From contig JAJEKV010000010.1 of NCBI GenBank assembly GCA_021234155.1, positions 22,468,833-22,532,832 on the forward strand: DNA of 64,000 nt, read 5' to 3'. Shown here piece by piece: positions 13,468 through 24,762 of the stretch; the first letter of the stretch is position 1; each line of letters starts with the position of its first letter. The DNA is from Isoetes taiwanensis. Its lineage: Eukaryota > Streptophyta > Lycopodiopsida > Isoetales > Isoetaceae. Under the pieces are notes generated by a model. It was not told the origin of the DNA. It saw nothing but the letters and a program-made list of their open reading frames with translations, and searched no databases. Made by a program: the position numbers and the translations under genes.

Positions 13468-14950
13468 ACAAGGTGCAAAGCACTGTGGATTGCCCCCAAA
13501 ATGCTATTATGAATAAAGCTTTATAAATGTATCTTCATGCGTCTGGTCGTTTAGTCTAGTGGTAATACACTAGGTGTAGCAACTATAGGTCTCGAGTTTG
13601 AGACCGCCCAGAATCGCACTTTGAACTGATGGGTGTCAAAACCCACAGACGTAATGTAAAGTGGTTGGGGGCAGGGCCCAACAAAGCAATGTAGTGTTGT
13701 CACATGTCCAGTTGGATGCTGCCTAGTGGTGTGACGTTAAAATACTATCTATCTATCTATCTATTATTTAAATTATTTAATTATTTTGAAAGTAGTATAG
13801 GAACATGGATGAATCATTTCGTTGCATATGTCTTTGTTTTTGCAAGGCAAAGAGGTAAGTGGCCAATATCACGAAGATGTTGTTTTTCTATTCTGATCCC
13901 GTGTTGACAATTCATGTGTATTTTTTTTGTTTTGTTAAGGGTGATGCGTAACTTTTTTTTTTTTATGTTTAGATGTAGATTTTGAACATTATTTATTAGC
14001 ATGTGTTTGTGTTGAATGGTTAAGTCCTTTGAGGTGTAGGGTTCGACTTAGTGTTGAATAACATGAGTAACATATGGGATTTGAATTTTTAAAATCACGT
14101 AAAAGTAATTCATTTATATAAAAGTGTCTAGTTTTGCTTTAAAAGCAAAGATTTCTACAATTATTAAAAATGCATTTAAAGCTCATAGACAGAGTGTTGA
14201 TTGTCTAGTTGTTTTCGTACTCGATGATTACGTTTGCACAATTGATTTTGAATATCCCTGTTGGATTTTGTTGAGATACTTGTTCACGGAATTTTAGTGG
14301 CGACGTCATCATTTCATTATACAATTCTCCATCGTCCATTCCATATGCTTTGTCAAGGAGTTCATTTCAGAAGAGTGCTTTGTATGATTTGCCTGTATCG
14401 CTGTAGATGGAACCAGCAAGTGTTGGTATTGGCTTTGGATTTGCAGTTTCACATCGTGCGCAGTGTTCTTCTTCATACGTTTTAGTAGGCCATATGTCAG
14501 TACATACTGAAATTACTTGCATATATTTGTGATTGGTACAATTGTTTGCTTACCGTTACCGATCTAGCTACTTCGGCATGGTTAGGTTGTATGGGCAACC
14601 TCGACAAGGGCTAAGGGTGTGATCTAGGCACATTTATAGCAAATTCTCTAATGAACGCACATGTTATGGTCTTGCATTGTCCCACTGTTGATCTTGATCT
14701 TTGTACTCACTTCAGCATATTAGTTACTTAAGCTACCTTAGATAAGGTTCCAAGATTTTAATAATAAAGTTCCACTTTCATAGCTAACTAATTTATTGAG
14801 ACAAGTAATGCGGAGTCTCGTAATTACATGCATACAGCTTTAAAATCTGGAGGGTCTTATGACCGCAACTGCTTGTAACTTCTGCCAACTAGTCCCTAGG
14901 CTACGCCCCGTCTCCAGGAGCCAAGAATCGTCCACTTTTAGGAGTTCTCA
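13468..14950 (-). repeat. Copy A of an RPA-like repeat (inverted relative to copy B)
   Basis: From 13468 to about 14560 this segment is nearly identical to the reverse complement of 45060-45964. A weaker match continues to about 14930 (against 44200-44500). On the minus strand it contains the same replication-protein-A-like coding remnant as copy B, but with a block of about 80 bp missing near 14450-14490. Relative to copy B it carries one extra 226-bp insertion, the SINE. The endpoints show no terminal repeats, so the mode of duplication is unknown. Confidence 0.8.
13539..13764 (+). mobile_element. tRNA-derived SINE with (TATC)n tail
   Basis: Box A TAGTCTAGTGG (13552-13562) fits TRGYNNANNGG exactly. 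Box B-like GAGTTTGAGACC follows at 13594-13605. The body ends GTGACGTTAAAATAC, then five TATC-type units. Copy B has the uninterrupted empty site (TATCTTCAT joined to TATTTAAAC near 45888), which sets the borders precisely. No clear target-site duplication is present. The 3' motif and tail resemble those of LINE-like sequences elsewhere in the window, suggesting a shared retrotransposition machinery. Confidence 0.8.
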
Positions 14951-15900
14951 AATTATTACTCTTTAATTACACTTATTCTTTATTACATGTTTTTCCAAAG
15001 CAATACAATTTCCTTACGTGTATTCCCGACCCTTGTATTCTCCCAATCACCTGCAACCTGCCAGGACTTACTTCGTGGATAGATTCCATCATCTTATACT
15101 TCCCATATTTCCTTCCCTATATCCATGTATCCTAAGAATAACAACTTGTTACAAGCAACAATTAGCATATTCGAATATGGACTATCAACAAACAAAAGGA
15201 CCACAAAAGTTACAGCAGAGAAACAAAGAGAGACAAAGAGAGGACTCGGCCCCTTTAAGCTATAATTTTGGGCATCGATTCTCTCTATACGAATGACCCA
15301 CAGAGAAATCGGCCTGTTCCAGCCCCAAATCAGCCTGATCCAAGTGGTTTCCAATCACAAACCATCTAACAGCAACAGATAGATTGGGCTTCTGAAACAG
15401 ACCGGCAGCCCCCAATCTTGATCAAATCCTCCATAATCAGGTTCGTTATTGCTGCCAAAGCCTATCTCGATAGACCCATAAGAGATTCACATCATTTTAT
15501 GGCAATTCTAAGTCATTCTGGGCTGTTTTTTGGTACTACTGTCACCATCCAACAACTACTTCCAGCTCTAATTTCAGCCAAACAACTATTGCTTCTCCAA
15601 TTTCGGCCCTTTAGCAAGCCAAATCGATGTGTTCCAGGTCATTTCCAAGAGTCTCAAGAAGATCCAGTTCCACCTTTGACGATTTTGTTGCTGACTAAAA
15701 CCTTTGTTGCAGCCCATAGTTTTCCAGCTAGGATTAATTCAGGCCTCCTTTAAACCTTATCCTAATGCTTCTTACCTCCTAAACACCTCCTGATTGCTTA
15801 CTCTCATAGAAAACCTCTCAATCACAGCTCATTTAACTCTTAGCAGACTATGCAAGCGAAAACGTGAAGGGATTACAAATCCTTTTCTATAAATACATTC
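14950..15900. repeat. Diverged dispersed repeat related to 23780-24420
   Basis: Phrases such as ACCACAAAAGTTACAG, CTCGGCCCCTTT and CAGCCTGATCCAAG have counterparts in the same order at 23780-24000 (ACCACAACGCAAAAAAAGTTACAG, TTTCGGCCTCTTT, CATGATCCAAG). The shared block continues into the near-identical segment at 15912-16345. There is no protein-coding evidence; the repeat class is unknown. Confidence 0.5.
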
Positions 15901-15911
15901 CAATAAAAAAA

Positions 15912-16142
15912 TAGTTTGTTTTAAAAATAAAAAACCCAAAGATAAATTCTAAAAAAAGGAATCTCTAGCCCAAAGGTTAAAAAAACCAATAGTTTTTCAC
16001 AAAAAAAAAACGAGTTTCCGATCGCCATAGTTTGTTTTAAAAATAAAAAACCCAAAGATAAATTCTAAAAAAAGGAATCTCTAGCCCAAAGGTTAAAAAA
16101 ACCAATAGTTTTTCACAAAAAAGAACGAGTTTCCGATCGCCG
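15912..16142. repeat. 116-bp tandem duplication
   Basis: 15912-16027 and 16028-16142 are two head-to-tail copies starting TAGTTTGTTTTAAAAATAAA and ending CGAGTTTCCGATCGCC. They differ by only a few bases, mainly in an A-run. The second half of the unit matches one copy at 24437-24537. Confidence 0.9.
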
Positions 16143-16350
16143 GAAAAATAATTTGGCGTCCAAAACACGGAAAATCTTAGCGTATATTCATACGCAAAAA
16201 AACCAAAAAGTTTTTCACCGCCGGAAAAACAATCAGTAATGACGGCCGTCAGATTATCAGATATACCCCTGATATGCCAGAATATGCCAAAACCAACCCT
16301 CCCCCTAACGAATTGCCCCCTTAACAAGGGCAATCCAAAAAATAAACCTA
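16143..16350 (+). repeat. Dispersed repeat 3' block ending in a TTGCCC/GGGCAA hairpin (copy 1)
   Basis: This is near-identical to 24537-24735. It ends with ATATGCCAGAATATGCC, then TTGCCCCCTTAACAAGGGCAA, a short stem-loop, then TCCAAAAAATA. Related hairpin ends occur at 24709-24735, 63330-63355 and, on the minus strand, split around 40710/42490. A subterminal hairpin followed by an A-rich end recalls Helitron 3' termini, but this copy has no clear CTRR. Confidence 0.5.
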
Positions 16351-16479
16351 TAACAGATCGGTTTGTTTTGTGAAGAATACAGGGATCTGGGCTCACTGTC
16401 AAAATGCTTACTATAAGCCACGACCAGCAAAGTCGATAGGAAAAATCAAATATTTCCAAGCATACTACTGCGCTTTTCA

Positions 16480-17698
16480 ATCATGGAAGCAAATAAGAAA
16501 ATAAGATAAACGACGATGAAAACCACCACTACGTATTCTTAAGCCGTCTTAGGTTGCTCTCTAAAACCAATTCTAAATATCCCTGAAAAAACTTCTGATG
16601 ACGTATCACAAAAGGAACAACCAGCATAAGCGGTAGGACAAATTGAATATACACTTCTATAATATTCTCTAATTCAAAATATCTCATCGACATCGGATCC
16701 TTCAGCAGGCTAATGATTACAATTAGAAACTTAGAAGGGGAGCAATTGATTGATGCAAACAGGCGCTATTAGACGCAATTTATGACGTTTAAAGCTCACA
16801 CAATGCGCCAGCACCGTTCTTCACACAGTGTTGTTCTTTATAGCCACAAAATGGTGCTTCTGGAAGCTTCCAGTAGTTATAGAATCTAGTATGAGCTTTT
16901 GGAACCATCTCTGAGCTTCTGTTTACAATTTTTTCCAAGTCGTGTTAATTTTTAAGAGGCTAAATTTTATTACCCTCACACATGTTCAATCCTAAACTTG
17001 AAAATTCTAAAAATGCTTGCAAACATTAAGCTGGCCCCTTACCCTCCGTATTACAATTATATATTAGGGATATATCGTTCATCCTATCATACGGTGTGGA
17101 TCGATCTGCATTGAGCCTAATGTGATTATAAGAACTACTTTTCTTGTATCATGTATTTGTAATGAAAGGAGTGAAACCAGAGTGAATTAGCAAACCATAA
17201 AAAAATGGACAAATGTCAAATGAACCAACAATCAGATCCACATTGGACATGATTTTATTGTTCGTTTATTATTTGTAATCATCAAAAGAAATCATATATT
17301 TCTTGAAACCCTATCTCCACATCTTGCACAAAAGTTGGGGGCTTTGTTATATCTTGAATATAGAATTGGAAACATATATGATCTTGAACAAATAAATATT
17401 GCATAATAACTGTTTGGTTGAAATTACTGCAATATTTGGCCATTTTTATAGAGCGTAAAACTTTCTCTTCCATTTGCAGAGCGGCATTACTGATTCGTAT
17501 GGTTTCCTCTGTTTCTTCACAGGTCAATTTTCTTGACTTGATTAGTTCCATATGTAGCAAAATAATAGGGGATTCCAGGGGAATTTGATATGGATATAAA
17601 AATAACAATTTCTGAAACCATAGACCACATATCCCTAAAACAATTAAATAGGTTGTTATAAAAAAAAACATAGACTCAAGATTAAAAAATAATCACAT
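16480..17698. other. No gene recognised; one unassigned 129-codon frame
   Basis: A minus-strand frame at 17282-17671 encodes 129 residues with a hydrophobic start and a charged middle (ELIKSRKLTCEETEETIRIS). It looks more protein-like than its surroundings, but I recognise no family and see no splice or promoter support. The rest is AT-rich without structure. Confidence 0.3.
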
Positions 17699-17800
17699 TA
17701 GCTCACTGGGTACATTGGTTAAATGAGTCTTATTGGGACATTGAATTATTTTGGTAGAGGTTCGAGCCCCCGTATTTCATATTCTAAAATCTTAGGCAAA
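17699..17800 (+). mobile_element. tRNA-like SINE head (second SINE family)
   Basis: Box A TAGCTCACTGG (17699-17709) fits TRGYNNANNGG exactly. Box B GGTTCGAGCCC (17759-17769) is near-consensus, 60 bp downstream, normal tRNA-SINE spacing. It does not fold as a complete tRNA, so a SINE head is likelier than a tRNA gene. A partial reiteration (TAGAGGTTCGATATTCCCTC) follows near 17808. The 3' end is not determined. Confidence 0.5.
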
Positions 17801-18066
17801 GACGTATAGAGGTTCGATATTCCCTCAAAATCTTAGGCAAAATCGTATTTCATATTTCAAAATCATAGGCGCCTCCAATCATAAATGACTATAAACGAAA
17901 TGAGAGGTGCCCAGAGGCCCCAGCATATGATATGGGTCGTAGGATCGACAACTCTGATGACTGTGATAGTCTAGGGTGCACCTCGTTTACATTTGAGCAG
18001 GTTCCGATTGGGAATTTGCAGAAACGTTTTCTTAGAAGAGTGCCAGAATGTTAAAGAATGAGCAAT

Positions 18067-20260
18067 AGATTTGTTTGTTTTTTTGAAGGACTTGAGCCTT
18101 TATTATCCAGAGAAAGTTACAGAGTACAATGGGGACTAATAACTCAGTGGAGAGAATGTCCACCAGAGCAAAACCACCCCACTCAAATACAACATCTAAA
18201 CAATATGAAGAGCAAGCAAAAACTCATAAGTAAGTATGAATCTGAAGATAGTGCTCCCAAATACGGCTCTTCACCTCATTAGCAATTGATGAGCACCTGA
18301 ATGCTTTGACGATTCGATGTTGTGCATCAAGAAGGACCTGTGCATCTGAACAAGCAAGACCTTTGAATATGAGAAGATTCCTTCTTTTCCAAATGGACCA
18401 GATGATCCATGCAGAAGCCAAATGAAATGCCCTTTTTGCCAAATTATCCCAACTACTTGGATAAACTGCTAATAACACCTGCTGGCTATTCAAATTGCAA
18501 TGAAAGAGGCCTTGAAGCCACAACCAAGTATGTCTGACATGTCTACATAGGAAGAAGCAATGCTCAATTGTCTCGTCCCTCTGTGCACATAAGGGACAAA
18601 GTGCAGACACCTCTGGACGAAATCTATGCACCAGAATATTAACGCGCAAACAACGATGAGTGACTTGCCACCATAAAACAGATACTTTGGGATGGAGTAG
18701 TTTATCCCATACCCATTTCCATACTGCTTTCTGCCGATCCCTGGGAATGACCAAAGGCCACTTGGACGAAGGAGACAAGACGTCAGCATCAAGCAAGACC
18801 TTGTACATAGAATTCACCAACTTATCTGCTTTGACATGCTCATGAACTACCCATGGCTGGGGGTCATCCACTTGTGCTACTGGAGGAAGAATTGAAGACA
18901 CCTTCTGCCAAATAGCTCGATCCCACCTTAAAAGGAGGAACTTAGCTCTAAACTCCTCCCATGTCAGCAACTGCCTTTGATTATTATACCAATCAGATAT
19001 CATATGCACACCTGCTGCTCTCCATCGACGCTGCGTCAATGGGTGGACTGAAGCAACCAGAGGACCACCATTCAATGGAATCCACCAACAACTTGCAGTC
19101 ATGCTGGTGTGCGCAAGATGGTGAAAATAAAACAGAGATTGTACAGTCTCCCATGCAACTAGCAATCCTCTAAGAAATGGGGAGGCATTAGGGTATGCCG
19201 TCAGTGGATAGAACAGAGCCTAGGGGAAAAGTGGCCTAAGAGACCGAGACCCAAAAGAAATGCACATTTGCAAAGACTGATAAATAAGGCGGGAACCCGG
19301 GGACTCATCCACATTATTCAAAATTCTCCAAATGAACTTAGAAATCATCACCTTGCTCTGCAAAAGAAAATTGATCATTCCAAGGCCGTCAAAATGCTTT
19401 GGCAACATGCACTTTTTCCAACTGACTTTGACAGCAGCACCCTCCTCTGTTCCCCCCCAGATGAAGTTCCTGACAACCCTGACGAGAAGTTGTATCTTTG
19501 ACTGTGGAGCCAACATGAACGAAGCCATATACACATGGGTGCTGCTTAAAACTGACTTAGCCACAACAATTTGTCCTGCCATGGAAAGCTTCGCTGTGGA
19601 CCACCAAAAAAGGTGCTTTTCCAAGCCCTTAATCACTGCCTCCCACGCATCTCCTGATGAGATATGAACACCTACAGGGATACCGAGAAGTTTGGTTGCT
19701 TTACCATGGGGAAGGATCTTCCATGGAAAGGTAGCTACACATGGTGGAACTGGAGAGTCCAATGCCCATAGTCCAGATGCTAGGGAAAAGGAATCCAACA
19801 AGGAAATGGCATTCTGCAAATTTTGCTCATCTGCCCTCAGAAAAAGGAAACTGTCATCCGCATATTGATTACAGATCTCCTGCGACCCATTGTTCATAGG
19901 AAGTCCATGCAAGATTCCCTCCTGTGCGGCAAGAGAGAAGACCTGGGCAAGGACCTCAGCCACAACTGTAAATAACAATGGAGCTAAAGGGCAGCCCTGA
20001 CGGATGCCACGACCCACCTAAAAGAATGCTGAGGGTTCCCCTTGGAAGAGAATAGAAGAGCGAGCAGAATAATGAAGCCTCATGACATCAGCTGTGAATT
20101 GTGCACCAAAACCAAAGCGTAAGAGACATTTCTCTAAGAAGGCCCAGTCAACACGGTCATATGCTTTTGCAAAGTCCAGCTCCAAATATACAATTTCATG
20201 GCCCTGAAGTCGAGCCCAGTAAATACCTTCATAGTTATCAGCCTTTCAACAGGAGGTCCA
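18067..20260 (-). pseudogene. 5'-truncated L1-type LINE (ORF2 C-terminal half)
   Basis: On the minus strand, about 20260-20018 encodes GHEIVYLELDFAKAYDRVDW, the reverse transcriptase motif with its catalytic aspartate. 19220-20017 continues with RQGCPLAPLLF and NQYADDSFLFL, the YADD catalytic box. 18224-19165 carries the zinc-binding RT tail (zf-RVT type): SVLWWQVTHRCLRVN, then CPLCAQRDETIEHCFFLC. The endonuclease and ORF1 are absent, and at least two frame breaks occur (near 20018 and 19170-19220). An A-rich minus-strand tail (AAAAAAACAAACAAA, 18070-18084) marks the 3' end. The domain order assigns it to the plant L1 clade. It is dead. Confidence 0.88.
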
Positions 20261-20269
20261 GACATCCAG

Positions 20270-20605
20270 ATCTACTCGAAACAGTTTCTGATTCGCATCA
20301 ATCTGTTAATTCACAATCTACTTTTCGCATTAGAGAAAAAATGGGGTCATCTTGCATCCCCTTCAAAAATTCGAAAATTCCACATCAGCTTTTCCTTTGC
20401 TCCAATAGGAAGCAAGTTGTGTGTTAAAAAGGCATGTCAACGTGGCACCAAATCCACTAAAAAATCTCGTATGAGATACATCTAAAATTCAGAAAGATAC
20501 TTAGATTTGAAACATGCCCTTTTCGAGCCTCCTTCATTCATTATTTGGGAAAACTAAAACCTAGGAAAACTAAAACCTAGGCCAGGTAATCTCGAAACCC
20601 TAAAC
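20270..20605. other. Spacer and presumptive promoter/5' flank of the unit at 20606
   Basis: A short direct duplication (AAAACTAAAACCTAGG type) is visible at 20550-20580. It is followed by CTCGAAACCCTAAAC, a run common in plant 5' leaders. No TATA element is clear. Confidence 0.35.
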
Positions 20606-21900
20606 ATGAAAATTTTGAGAGAGGTTTTCGTAGCTGCACAAGAGGTTTGGGGTTGGGATCGGGTTCGTCTAGGCAGCATCGATTATTCACAGGGCAGCAT
20701 CGAAATTGTTCAGAAGAGAGCGGTTTGGTTTAGAGTTCTTTGCAAAAGAGGTGAGCTCGATCACATGGGTTTCTTATGTAATCTGGAATTGATTTATTTT
20801 TTGTGTTGCAGATGTCTAGGTCTGGAGCAAAGACAGTTTTTTTGCGCAATAAGAAGAATGCTGAAGATGAATGGGAAGAGCTTAATGTCTCAATTGGATC
20901 TTGGGTGACTATGATGCCCAAAACCTCTGGTTATCATGGTGTGCCAAAGCATAAAATAAATGATTGTTCAGCTCATTGGAAGGGGCGTGTGAAAGCATTC
21001 ATATTTGGTCCTGGTTGTAAGACGGTAATGGAAATTCTTGTGGAGCATGCATACGATTCAGCCGCTATGGCAAAGGAAGACATTGCAAAGAAATCCTCTT
21101 TTCCTTCACTTGCTTGTAACTGCATTTGCTCTTCAGATTTTACAGATGTTGTTTCAGCCAAGAGTATCACAGGTGTGATTGAAGTTTACCATTTCAAAAT
21201 AGGTCAATTGCTATTTGGAGACTCTTCTAGGAGGAGCTTGAGAGATAGGGGCATATGGTTTCATACTTTCCATTATAGTTTATCTTTGAAAGGAGTAGGA
21301 AAGCTAGCGTAAATTGATCTACCAAATTTGACAACAATGGCAAGTGAGTTCTTCGATCAGAAATTGCTAACTGCCTATCAAGAGCAGTTAGGAAGGGAAG
21401 TTTATAGAAACCTCAGGGAACGCGGAGGAGTTAGATGTGCATTTAAATTATTTTTGCCAATCAATGTATTTTCTTGTTTGTTTCAATTTGAGGAGGCTAT
21501 TACAGTTGCTCCACAAACATATACAGTCCGTGACGTTCCTCTTTCCAGCTTAGAAAAAATATTTGCTGGCAAATGGAAACGAAGGGAGCACGAAACGGGA
21601 GATGTGCACCTTCAACAAATACATTTATGTTCAGGTACTGATTTCTTCTTTCAAAGATTGTAGATGGTACATACTTATAGCTCACTATTTTGCAGGTATA
21701 GATTGCCTAAGCAGCTTTTATATGTTAACTTTTATGTTGAGAGGAGGAAACTCGTGAAGGAGAAAGGCCATTGGCAGTGGAGAGCAGTAGAAGACCATGG
21801 TAATAGCTTGCCACTTATGGAACTGATTATTTGCTGTGGTAATTTTTCTAACAGGGTGTTAAATGTGGAAGAGAATTGGTCTACATGAATGTAGAGAATA
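20606..21900 (+). CDS. Spliced plant gene or gene relic of unknown function
   Basis: A leader at 20606-20750 ends at AAAAGAG|GTGAGC, and an intron (20751-20811) ends TTGTGTTGCAG just before ATGTCTAGG. Joining the exons in the upstream frame gives an immediate stop, so translation most likely starts at the ATG at 20812. The frame 20812-21312 encodes 166 residues, starting MSRSGAKTVFLRNKKN and including SIGSWVTMMPKTSGYHGVP. A further coding-like stretch (21331-21650, ASEFFDQKLLTAYQEQLGRE and TVRDVPLSSLEKIFAGKW) is followed by a short intron-like gap. The text after that gap (LPKQLLYVNFYVERRKLV) looks like a continuing exon. I recognise no domain. A stop at 21310-21312 separates the parts, so either an intron is missed or the locus is decaying. 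Confidence 0.45.
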
Positions 21901-22600
21901 TCTCAACACTTTCAAAATGTATAATGACTTCCAATTTTTTCTGGATGATAGAAAGATTGGATATCGCAGAGAGTGCTCTGTTCTATGTAAGGATTGTAAA
22001 CCTCCACGAAATTTAAGTATAAAGATGGTAGAAGTATAGGAAAAAAAACAAAAATGAGATCTTCTGGTTTGTCAGGTTCAATTTCTGATGCCTCGCTTAG
22101 CTTCCTCGATTACTTCTTTTCAGAGTTAGGGCTTTGATTTTCTTTTGATAACTGGAACAGATAATACACTTATGATCCAAAGGCAAATTGAGTTGGCGGA
22201 GTTTTGATTTCGGAATCAATGCGGCTAATGTCCACCATGTTTTGCGACCGAGTTGAGATGATGTTCTCATCTTCATAGAGTTTTGCAGGGTCCCTGCTGC
22301 ACAAGAATTGTGCAGTTATCGTAATGATTCGAGTGATCGATTTCAAGACAATTACTGCTTCCAGGTAATTCAGAAATACTTCTAATTTGTTTATAGATCC
22401 GGGCACATAGATTTTTCCACACTTTTGCACTGTTTTTTTTTTCTCCTTTTGCCATGTCAAGTGTTCTGACCAAGGCATTGTGGCATGAAGCTTTTTTCCT
22501 CAAGGCACAAATGTTTGTATTGCTTTGGTGAAATTATCTTTGAAAGTGTGCAGAGAACTTGGTTCCCATTCTCAGATAGCACATTGGTACTTCTTCCAAA
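21900..22600. other. No gene recognised
   Basis: AT-rich sequence with short frames. It may hold the 3' end of the unit at 20606, but no polyadenylation site is evident. Confidence 0.35.
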
Positions 22601-22614
22601 ATTGTACAAAGTAT

Positions 22615-22705
22615 GGAAGTGTGTTCAAAGTATGCGGTTGTCCACTTGTATGTGTTCAAAGTATGCGCTCAAAGTATGCGGTCGGTGTTCAAAGTATGCA
22701 GGTTC
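22615..22705. repeat. Short tandem repeat of GTGTTCAAAGTATGCG
   Basis: The motif TTCAAAGTATGCG recurs four times (once as CTCAAAGTATGCG) with irregular spacers of 8-25 bp. It has no coding relevance. Confidence 0.7.
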
Positions 22706-22917
22706 TCCAGTTGAATTCTGAAGGAAAGATTGTGCTTCTTGTATCACCTTGTATTCCCATTCTGCTTCCCTTGTTAATCACAACAATGAAAAAGTGAGCT
22801 CATGCATTTATATTTTTGAGTTTGTGTCTATGCATCTTTAGTCAAGTCGAAAGTTGACACCATTCATAAGGCCATTTTCTCCATGTTTTGCATTGCTTGC
22901 ACCCAAATACCTTTGAT

Positions 22918-23594
22918 ATTTGACCTCACAATTAATTTAGAAAATATCATTCAATCTTATTAAGCAGTTCTTTCGTTTGTATTAAGTAGACAACATCTTA
23001 GTATGTAAGTTAAACTGAAGATCTAGAGAAGATGGATCAACAGTTCTGTTCTTTTGTATGACAATTTATTTCGATAGAGAAGATGCAAGGAAGCTTCTAT
23101 AGTAGTTCTTTCATTTGTATTAAGTACACAACATTGGTGGGATCCAGGAACTTAGAAAATTTGTAGGGGCAATTGTCTACAACATTTGAAGGGGCATTGG
23201 GAAATAACAACCATTGAAAAGCATTTGAAGGGGCATTGGGAAATCAAGAACATAAAAATTGAAGGGGCATTGGGAAATAACAACCATTGAACAACATTTG
23301 AGGGGGCATTGGGAAATCACAACGTATGGCAAATAACTAAGGGGGGTTAACATCATACTATGGCAAATAACTAACTATGGTGTATATTACTAATTTCCTA
23401 AGGTTACATGTTTCCTATGGTGGATGACAAAATGTTCATGGGATAGGTCCTTTTTATGTGGGATAGCTCGTAGGTCCTTTTTATGTCCTATAATTCCAGG
23501 CAACCATTGCATTCCAAAGACATTTCACTAGAAATGTTATTGTACTTGGCTTAGGGCCACCATGTTTTCTCTTTGTGTAAAGGATGTCCAACCA
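22918..23594 (+). repeat. Copy C: 677-bp dispersed repeat, inverted copy at 43387-44063
   Basis: The segment from TTTGACCTCACAATTAATT to GGATGTCCAACCAT matches the reverse complement of 43387-44063 with equal length and few differences. It includes five reiterations of GGGGCATTGGGAAAT (23190-23320). The flanks differ on both sides, so the block moved or was duplicated as a unit. No terminal repeats or reading frame are visible. Confidence 0.85.
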
Positions 23595-23613
23595 TTTTAG
23601 GATGTCCAAACAA

Positions 23614-23873
23614 CAAATAAAGACCACAACCCCAAAAAAGTTACAGAAAAGAAAACAGCAACACAGCAAGCAACGAAGATAGACATGTTTCGGCCCAATT
23701 CCTTCTATGATTACCTAACTTTATAATTTTCTTTTAACATGCCAACAATGAGTTCAAAGCAACAAATTGACAAATCCAAACATAAACAACAAATAAAGAC
23801 CACAACGCAAAAAAAGTTACAGAAAAAAAAAAGCAAAGAACACAAAGAAGCAACGAAGATAGACATGTTTCGG
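23614..23873. repeat. Partial tandem duplication around AACAACAAATAAAGACCAC
   Basis: The text from AACAACAAATAAAGACCAC to AAGATAGACATGTTTCGGCC appears at about 23614-23694 and again at about 23785-23873. The intervening 23694-23800 matches 44064-44170 in inverted orientation. Confidence 0.75.
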
Positions 23874-24419
23874 CCTCTTTGGGCTCTGATTTTGGATGGA
23901 TTCACCATCTACCACTGACCCACCACCAAATCGACATGATCCAAGCCCAAATCGACCTGATTCCGCTGATTTTGAGGCATTTTGGGGAAGTTGGATCGCT
24001 TGAGGAGCTCTTCAAACACTGCCGAATAGCCATGCCAGTCCTTAATTCCTTCAAAATAGGCCTTTAAACTCAATTTCGCCCCTCTCCTAAGTAGTTTCAA
24101 AGATGTTCTAACCATGCCCAATCCACGCCATGAGACATGTGCTCGCTTTTTTCTTCCCCGATCAATCCCATCTTGGTTTTGTCGGATCCAATTCACATCC
24201 TCGGAACAAATCCAATCCTTCTTCCTGATGATCTTTCAAAAGCCCATCTTACAAATCCAATTACCCAGATACAAAGCCTCTCAATCACAACTCTTAACAA
24301 AAGCATGTACAATCATGGCAGCCTATGCAAACCTCAATTGAATCCTAAAAATTAGAATTCAAACCCCACCTGAAAAGGAAGAACGATTTGATGCCGTTTA
24401 TTCCAGCTCCTGCCTCCAG

Positions 24420-24740
24420 ATAGCCTCCTCCAAAGATAAATGAACCCAAAGATAAATTCTAAAAAAAGGAACTTCTAGCCCAAAGGTTAAAAAAACCAAT
24501 AGTTTTTCACAAAAAAAACGAGTTTCCGATCGCCGGAAAAATAATTTGGCGTCCAAAACACGGAAAACCTTAGCGTATATTCATACGCAAAAAAACCAAA
24601 AAGTTTTTCACCGCCGGAAATACAATCAGTAATGACGGCCGTCAGATTATCAGATATACCCCTGATATGCCAGAATATGCCAAAACCAACCCTCCCCCTA
24701 ACGAATTGCCCCCTTAACAGGGGCAATCCAAAAAATAGAA
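24420..24740 (+). repeat. Dispersed repeat ending in a TTGCCC/GGGGCAA hairpin (copy 2)
   Basis: This is near-identical to 16028-16345 in direct orientation and lacks the extra 116-bp tandem unit of that copy. It ends TTGCCCCCTTAACAGGGGCAA, then TCCAAAAAATAG. Directly beyond it the minus-strand motif GACGTTAAAGATATCTATT (24746-24762) suggests that a retroposon inserted next to the hairpin end. Confidence 0.6.
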
Positions 24741-24753
24741 TATAATAGATATC

Positions 24754-24762
24754 TTTAACGTC
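24754..24762 (-). repeat. GACGTTAAA plus TATC-like tail, possible retroposon 3' end
   Basis: The minus strand reads CCATGGACGTTAAAGATATC. It shares the end motif of the SINE at 13539-13764 and the element at 40725-42484, and the tail holds a TATC unit. The rest of the presumed insert (to the right) is not recognised. Confidence 0.4.

Noticed and set aside
13539-13610. A tRNA gene at the SINE head
   Set aside because: The promoter boxes fit, but the sequence lacks a full cloverleaf and is followed by a SINE body and a TATC tail. The empty site in copy B shows it is an insertion.
17282-17671. A mitochondrial ATP-synthase-like insert
   Set aside because: The hydrophobic start followed by charged residues suggested it, but I could not match any characteristic residue pattern, so no organelle origin is claimed.
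17699-17775. A tRNA gene
   Set aside because: The A and B boxes are good, but the acceptor and anticodon arms do not pair into a cloverleaf, and no anticodon loop is apparent. A SINE head is the better reading.
23190-23320. A CRISPR-like array (GGGGCATTGGGAAAT repeats)
   Set aside because: Spacings are irregular and short, units vary, the context is plant nuclear DNA and no cas genes are present. It is a degenerate tandem repeat.
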